From: Prevotella sp. UBA3294 | GTDB lineage: Bacteria; Bacteroidota; Bacteroidia; Bacteroidales; Bacteroidaceae | Direction of reading: 5' to 3' | Assembly: GCA_002361535.1 (NCBI GenBank) | Contig: DETG01000043.1 | Span: 1-17,101 of the forward strand | DNA length: 17,101 bases | In this document: in pieces, positions 12,788-17,101 of the stretch | Position numbering within the stretch: the stretch's first letter is position 1 | Layout of the letters: the number at the start of each line of letters is the position of its first letter | Notes under the pieces: model-generated | Told to the model about the DNA's origin: nothing | The model's input: the letters and a program-made list of their open reading frames with translations, nothing else | Databases searched by the model: none | Translations under genes and position numbers: made by a program

Positions 12788-13486
12788 ATGAAGACAAATT
12801 CAAACTCATATACGATTATATACTCGATTATCATTGTGGTGATCGTAGCATTCCTGCTTGCCTTTGTCAGTACATCACTGAGAGAGAAACAGGATAAGAA
12901 CGTGGCACTTGACAAGAAGAAGCAGATTCTTTATTCGCTGAATATCCGTGGATTGAACGACGCTGATGCCGAGGCTAAGTATAAAGAGGTGATCGTGGCC
13001 GATGAGATCATCGACGAGAACGGAAGTGTGTCGGCACCGGGTGCACAGGGCGGCGAGAATGATGGATTCAAGCTGAACAGTGCTGACTATAAAGCCGGTA
13101 AGTTGGCCTTGTATCTCTGCAAGATCGACGGTCAGACCAAATATGTGGTTCCTGTCTATGGCATGGGACTGTGGGGACCTATCAGCGGCTATATTGCCAT
13201 CAACGATGACAAGAACACAGTGTATGGTGCTTATTTCAATCATGAGAGTGAGACGGCCGGCTTAGGTGCTGAGATCAAAGACAGTCAGGCTTGGCAGGAG
13301 AAGTTCCAGAACAAACTGATCACGAAAGAAGGTCAGGATGGCATTGCTCTCTCCGTGGAGAAAAAAGTGGAAGATCCTACCACACAGGTGGATGCCGTGA
13401 CTGGTTCAACCCTGACGAGTAATGGTGTGAAAGACATGTTGAAAGAGTGTCTGAGTAAGTATGCTAAATTCTTAAACGACAAATAA
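12788..13486 (+). CDS. nqrC: Na+-translocating NADH:quinone oxidoreductase subunit C
   Basis: A 232-aa protein with one N-terminal membrane span (about residues 9-30) and a periplasmic FMN-binding domain. The motif VDAVTGSTLTSNGV near the C-terminus contains the flavin-accepting Thr208 (family pattern D-x-x-S/T-G-A/S-T), to which ApbE-type flavin transferases attach FMN. Upstream, VYGMGLWGPISGYIAI and HESETAGLGAEI are characteristic of NqrC and RnfG; the operon context and the C-type sequence favour NqrC. It has its own strong Shine-Dalgarno. No apbE gene lies in the window. Confidence 0.96.
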   Translation: MKTNSNSYTIIYSIIIVVIVAFLLAFVSTSLREKQDKNVALDKKKQILYSLNIRGLNDADAEAKYKEVIVADEIIDENGSVSAPGAQGGENDGFKLNSADYKAGKLALYLCKIDGQTKYVVPVYGMGLWGPISGYIAINDDKNTVYGAYFNHESETAGLGAEIKDSQAWQEKFQNKLITKEGQDGIALSVEKKVEDPTTQVDAVTGSTLTSNGVKDMLKECLSKYAKFLNDK

Positions 13487-13489
13487 ACC

Positions 13490-14116
13490 ATGAGCAAGTT
13501 ATTTTCTAAGGAAAACAAGGAAGTTTTCATGAATCCGCTGAACTTGGACAATCCAATACTTGTTCAGGTGCTTGGAATCTGTTCGGCGCTGGCTGTGACA
13601 GCACAGCTCAAGCCAGCCATCGTGATGGGACTTGCTGTCACCATCATCACGGCCTTCTCGAATGTGATCATCTCTTTGATCAGAAACACGATCCCTCAGC
13701 GTATCCGTATCATCGTGCAGCTGGTGGTGGTGGCTGCTTTGGTAACCATCGTCAGTCAGGTGCTTAAAGCTTTTGCCTATGATGTGAGCGTACAGCTGTC
13801 GGTATATGTCGGACTGATTATCACCAACTGTATCCTGATGGGACGTCTGGAGGCATTTGCCATGATGAACAAACCGTGGCCCAGCTTCCTGGATGGTGTG
13901 GCCAATGGTCTGGGATATGCATATATTCTTGTGATCGTGGGAGCTTTCCGTGAGTTCTTCGGACGGGGATCCCTGCTGGGATTCCAAATCATCCCCCAAG
14001 GTGTCTATGACGCCGGATATATGAATAATGGAATGATGACGATGCCTGCCATGGCCTTGATCCTGGTGGGTTGCGTGATCTGGGTACATCGTGCATACTT
14101 TTATAAGGAGAAATAG
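13490..14116 (+). CDS. nqrD: Na+-translocating NADH:quinone oxidoreductase subunit D
   Basis: A 208-aa protein with about six membrane spans, paralogous to NqrE. The conserved half-membrane Cys residues are present in [10 protein letters not shown] (Cys31) and ITNCILMGR (Cys114); in the characterised enzyme these, with two from NqrE, hold an iron centre within the membrane. The start at 13490 gives the usual N-terminus ([20 protein letters not shown]) and lies 3 nt after nqrC. An internal ATG at 13529 has an AAGGAAG upstream, but starting there would drop conserved N-terminal residues. Confidence 0.96.
   Translation: MSKLFSKENKEVFMNPLNLDNPILVQVLGICSALAVTAQLKPAIVMGLAVTIITAFSNVIISLIRNTIPQRIRIIVQLVVVAALVTIVSQVLKAFAYDVSVQLSVYVGLIITNCILMGRLEAFAMMNKPWPSFLDGVANGLGYAYILVIVGAFREFFGRGSLLGFQIIPQGVYDAGYMNNGMMTMPAMALILVGCVIWVHRAYFYKEK
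14105..14110 (+). promoter_or_regulatory. Shine-Dalgarno of nqrE within the end of nqrD
   Basis: AAGGAG precedes the nqrE ATG by 8 nt and lies inside the last codons of nqrD, consistent with coupled translation. nqrF has a similar AAGGAAAG at 14747-14754. Confidence 0.6.
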
Positions 14117-14118
14117 TT

Positions 14119-14745
14119 ATGGAACATATCATCAGTTTATTTTTCAGATCGATCTTTGTCGATAATATGATCTTTGCTTTCTTCCTCGGCATGTGCTCTT
14201 ATCTGGCAGTGTCGAAGAATGTGAAGACATCTTTCGGATTGGGAATGGCAGTAACTTTTGTGCTGTTCGTTACCGTACCGGTTGACTATCTGCTCCAGAC
14301 GAAAGTGCTTGGTCCTGACTGTCTCGTGTCTGGCGTGGATCTTTCTTATCTGAGCTTCATCCTCTTCATTGCAGTCATCGCAGGTATGGTGCAGTTAGTG
14401 GAGATGATTGTAGAGAAATACAGTCCGTCACTCTATGCCTCTTTAGGAATCTTCCTGCCGTTGATTGCTGTGAACTGTGCCATCATGGGAGCCTCGCTCT
14501 TCATGCAGCAACGTATCAATCTGGATCCCAGCAGTACCCAGTATATTGGTGGAATCGGTGATGCCATCGCTTATGCCATTGGCAGTGGTATCGGTTGGAC
14601 CTTGGCCATCGTTTCGATGGGCGCCATTCGTGAGAAGATGCAGTATAGTGATGTTCCAAAGCCACTGCAGGGATTGGGTATTACCTTTATCACCGTGGGC
14701 TTGATGGCCATGGCCATGATGTGTTTCAGTGGTTTGAAGATATAA
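14119..14745 (+). CDS. nqrE: Na+-translocating NADH:quinone oxidoreductase subunit E
   Basis: A 208-aa protein with about six membrane spans, starting 2 nt after nqrD. It begins [20 protein letters not shown], the normal NqrE start. Cys26 ([17 protein letters not shown]) and Cys120 ([13 protein letters not shown]) are the counterparts of the NqrD cysteines and complete the intramembrane iron site. The sequence [20 protein letters not shown] is also conserved. It acts in electron transfer from NqrF towards NqrC across the membrane, as established for the Vibrio enzyme. Confidence 0.96.
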   Translation: MEHIISLFFRSIFVDNMIFAFFLGMCSYLAVSKNVKTSFGLGMAVTFVLFVTVPVDYLLQTKVLGPDCLVSGVDLSYLSFILFIAVIAGMVQLVEMIVEKYSPSLYASLGIFLPLIAVNCAIMGASLFMQQRINLDPSSTQYIGGIGDAIAYAIGSGIGWTLAIVSMGAIREKMQYSDVPKPLQGLGITFITVGLMAMAMMCFSGLKI

Positions 14746-14760
14746 TAAGGAAAGAAGAAT

Positions 14761-16026
14761 ATGATACAATTCATTTCATACAGCATAGGAGTATTCTTAG
14801 TGGTAATCCTCCTATTGGTTATTATCCTGCTCGTAGCCAAGAAATACCTGAGCCCGAGCGGCAATGTGAATATTGAAATCAACGGAGACCAGACGATCAA
14901 TGTGCCTCAGGGTGCTTCCCTGATGACGACATTGAACGAGAACGGTATCTTCTTACCTTCAGCATGTGGCGGTAAGGCCAGCTGCGGACAATGTAAGGTG
15001 CAGGTACTCGAAGGCGGTGGAGAGATCCTCGATTCCGAAAAGCCTCACTTCAGCCGTAAGGAGATCAAAGACCATTGGCGTTTAGGCTGTCAGTGCAAGG
15101 TGAAGGGCGACCTGAAGATCCATGTGCCGGAGAGTGTCCTTGGTGTGAAGGAGTATGAGTGTACTGTGATCTCGAACAAGAACGTGGCAACCTTTATCAA
15201 GGAGTTCAAGGTTCAGTTACCTGCTGGTGCCCACATGGACTTTATTCCCGGATCGTATGCTCAGATCAAGATCCCTGCCTTCTCCATCGATTATGACAAG
15301 GATATTGATAAGAGTCTCATTGGTGACGAGTATCTGCCCAGCTGGGAGAAGTTCGGTCTGTTCCCACTGAAGTGTGTGAATACCGAACCCACCATCCGTG
15401 CCTATTCCATGGCTAACTATCCTGCAGAGGGTGATGTGTTCATGCTGACCGTTCGTATCGCCACACCGCCGTTCAAGCCCGATCGCAGTGGCTTCATGGA
15501 TGTGAACCCGGGTATTGCCTCTTCGTATATCTTCACCCTGAAACCAGGCGACAAGGTGATCATGAGCGGTCCTTACGGTGACTTCCATCCCCACTTTGAT
15601 TCAAAGAAGGAGATGATCTGGGTTGGTGGTGGTGCCGGTATGGCACCGTTGCGTGCACAGATCATGCACATGACCAAGACGTTGCATACGACCGATCGTG
15701 AGATGCACTATTTCTATGGAGCACGTGCCCTGAATGAGGTGTTCTATTTAGACGACTTCCTCGGATTGGAGAAGGAGTTCCCGAACTTCCATTTCCATCT
15801 TGCACTTGACCGTCCTGATCCTGCTGCAGATGCTGCAGGTGTGAAATACACGGCGGGCTTCGTTCATCAGGTGATGTACAACACTTACCTGAAAGATCAT
15901 GAGGCTCCTGAGGATGTCGAATACTACATGTGCGGACCTGGTCCGATGTCAAATGCTGTCGTCCAGATGCTTGACGGTCTCGGTGTAGAACCCGAAAGTA
16001 TTATGTACGACAATTTCGGAGGATAA
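14761..16026 (+). CDS. nqrF: Na+-translocating NADH:quinone oxidoreductase subunit F (NADH-oxidising)
   Basis: A 421-aa protein. An N-terminal span (about residues 5-26) is followed by a plant-type 2Fe-2S ferredoxin domain (about 35-125) with ligands Cys69, Cys75 and Cys78 ([11 protein letters not shown]) and Cys110 (LGCQC), then a ferredoxin-reductase-like FAD/NAD domain. FAD site: RAYSMAN (213-219). NAD site: [10 protein letters not shown] (289-298) and CGPGPM (391-396). The C-terminus MYDNFGG is typical. NqrF takes hydride from NADH at the cytoplasmic face and passes electrons through FAD and the iron-sulfur cluster. It is the last nqr gene; the GH3 gene starts 15 nt after its stop. Confidence 0.96.
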   Translation: MIQFISYSIGVFLVVILLLVIILLVAKKYLSPSGNVNIEINGDQTINVPQGASLMTTLNENGIFLPSACGGKASCGQCKVQVLEGGGEILDSEKPHFSRKEIKDHWRLGCQCKVKGDLKIHVPESVLGVKEYECTVISNKNVATFIKEFKVQLPAGAHMDFIPGSYAQIKIPAFSIDYDKDIDKSLIGDEYLPSWEKFGLFPLKCVNTEPTIRAYSMANYPAEGDVFMLTVRIATPPFKPDRSGFMDVNPGIASSYIFTLKPGDKVIMSGPYGDFHPHFDSKKEMIWVGGGAGMAPLRAQIMHMTKTLHTTDREMHYFYGARALNEVFYLDDFLGLEKEFPNFHFHLALDRPDPAADAAGVKYTAGFVHQVMYNTYLKDHEAPEDVEYYMCGPGPMSNAVVQMLDGLGVEPESIMYDNFGG

Positions 16027-16041
16027 TAATTGAATCAACCT

Positions 16042-17101
16042 ATGAGAAAAAGTATTCTAACCATGATGATGGTGTGTGCCACTATGGCCACATCTGCACA
16101 GCAAACGAAACCTGCCATCCCCCGTGATGCAGCAATAGAAGCAAAGATCGAGAAAACGCTCTCGAAGATGACTCTTGATGAGAAAATCGGACAGATGCTG
16201 GAACTGAACCTCGATGTGATGGGCAAGATGACCATCGAGAATGCCAAGGTGGATCGGGAGAAGGTACGTTCCATATTACAGCAGTATGGTGCTCCAGCCA
16301 AAGAAGTGGAAGCCCTGTCGAAGATGACCGATCAGCAGATCATTGACAAACTGGGTAACTACCCCGTGGATATCTATCAGGGAGACACCAAACGTGTTTG
16401 GAAACTGAATGAGACTATGCTGGATACCCTGATCTCCAAATGGAAGGTGGGGTCTATCCTGAATGCACCGGGCACACGTGCTGCCACCGTTGACCAATGG
16501 CAGCAGTGGATCCGTCTGATCCAGAAGAAATCCATGAAGTATATCGGTATCCCCGATATCTACGGACTGGATCATAACCATGGTGTGACCTATACACAGG
16601 GCGGTACACTCTTCCCGCAGCCGATCAACCTTGGTGCCACGTTTAATACCGAACTGGCACGTATCGGTGCAGAGATCACTGCCTACGAGAGTCGTGCCGG
16701 AAACTGTCCTTGGGTGTATAACCCCGTGGTGGATCTGGGGCGCGATCCCCGTTGGCCGCGCATCTGGGAGAGCTTCGGCGAGGATGCCATTGTGAACGCC
16801 CGGATGGTGGAAGCAGAGATCAAAGGCTATCAGGGTGATGACCCCAACCATTTAGGACCGTATCATGTGGCTACCAGTACGAAGCATTACTTTGCCTACG
16901 GTGCTCCGTGGACCGGTAAGGACCGCACGCCTGCCTACCTGCCTTTACAGATTCTCCGCGAGAAATACTTCGAGCCTTTCAAGGCTGCCGCTTTGGCTGG
17001 TACCCTCACCATGATGGTGAACTCTGCATCCATCAACGGTGTTCCCGTCCATGCCAGCTATGAGTATCTGACGAAATGGCTGAAGGAAGACCTGCAGTGG
17101 G
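16042..17101 (+). CDS. Glycoside hydrolase family 3, N-terminal 353 residues (runs off the window)
   Basis: An open frame from the ATG at 16042 continues to the window end. Residues 1-20 are a signal peptide (MRKSILTMMMVCATMATSAQ, cleavage before Gln). The GH3 (alpha/beta)8 domain is recognisable: KMTLDEKIGQM (42-52), KVGSILN (135-141), GIPDIYGLDHNHGV (169-182) with the substrate-binding Asp, NPVVDLGRDPRWPR (227-240), ESFGEDA (243-249), STKHYFAYG (279-287) and NSASINGVPVHASYEYL (327-343). The nucleophile, expected in an 'S-D-W'-type motif shortly after this point, lies beyond the window. It is likely a periplasmic or surface beta-glucosidase or beta-xylosidase-type enzyme; the substrate is not deducible. 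About 60-70 residues between 57 and 125 are longer than I expect between the first two motifs. No independent promoter is evident in the 15-nt gap, so readthrough from nqr is possible. Confidence 0.9.
   Translation, partial: MRKSILTMMMVCATMATSAQQTKPAIPRDAAIEAKIEKTLSKMTLDEKIGQMLELNLDVMGKMTIENAKVDREKVRSILQQYGAPAKEVEALSKMTDQQIIDKLGNYPVDIYQGDTKRVWKLNETMLDTLISKWKVGSILNAPGTRAATVDQWQQWIRLIQKKSMKYIGIPDIYGLDHNHGVTYTQGGTLFPQPINLGATFNTELARIGAEITAYESRAGNCPWVYNPVVDLGRDPRWPRIWESFGEDAIVNARMVEAEIKGYQGDDPNHLGPYHVATSTKHYFAYGAPWTGKDRTPAYLPLQILREKYFEPFKAAALAGTLTMMVNSASINGVPVHASYEYLTKWLKEDLQW

Noticed and set aside
12788..14745. rnfG/rnfA/rnfE alternative for the nqrC/D/E genes
   Set aside because: The full A-to-F gene order, the NqrA and NqrB subunits and the NADH-oxidising NqrF identify the Nqr complex, not Rnf.

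Overview
The window looks like chromosomal DNA of a Bacteroidales bacterium, most likely Prevotella or a close relative. Several putative start regions carry the Bacteroidetes TAnnTTTG -7 element, most starts lack a Shine-Dalgarno, and the window combines a complete nqrABCDEF operon, a Bacteroidetes-type TamB, secreted RHS/YD fragments and a GH3 glycosidase with a signal peptide. The species is an inference, because no rRNA or other marker gene is present.

Region 1 (1 to about 3,900, minus strand) is an AT-rich accessory island of immunity-type genes and broken genes. A 261-aa and a 244-aa protein are full-length paralogues with a barstar-like C-terminal domain. A 110-aa and a 92-aa protein are paralogues resembling the Imm32 family. 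Directly upstream of the 261-aa gene, the 110/92-aa pair and the 244-aa gene lies a short open frame that looks like the last 40 to 60 codons of a polymorphic toxin. In all three cases it sits on or beside a start beginning ATGAAA that reads as the N-terminus of a signal peptide. The simplest reading is three secreted toxin genes that collapsed internally while their immunity genes survived. From a putative promoter near 1,850 the genes run leftward with junctions of 1-nt overlap, 0 nt, 4-nt overlap, 12 nt and 11 nt: 110 aa, 92 aa, 57 aa, 244 aa, 31 aa, then a secreted protein cut by the window edge. Upstream are an RHS/YD stub (3183-3470), a C-terminal remnant of a small secreted protein (3488-3613) and a truncated lipoprotein (3715-3849) with a possible promoter of its own.

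Region 2 (4,048 to 10,090) has core-like composition. A membrane-anchored metallophosphoesterase (plus strand) overlaps tail to tail with a small lipoprotein gene (minus strand). Upstream of the lipoprotein is a 20-unit TTCACTC heptamer array, and the last unit contains the stop codon of tamB (1,468 aa, minus strand).

Region 3 (10,236 to 17,101, plus strand) is the complete nqrABCDEF operon for the Na+-translocating NADH:quinone oxidoreductase, divergent from tamB, with all expected cofactor residues visible. A GH3 glycoside hydrolase gene starts 15 bp after nqrF and runs off the window before the catalytic aspartate would be reached.
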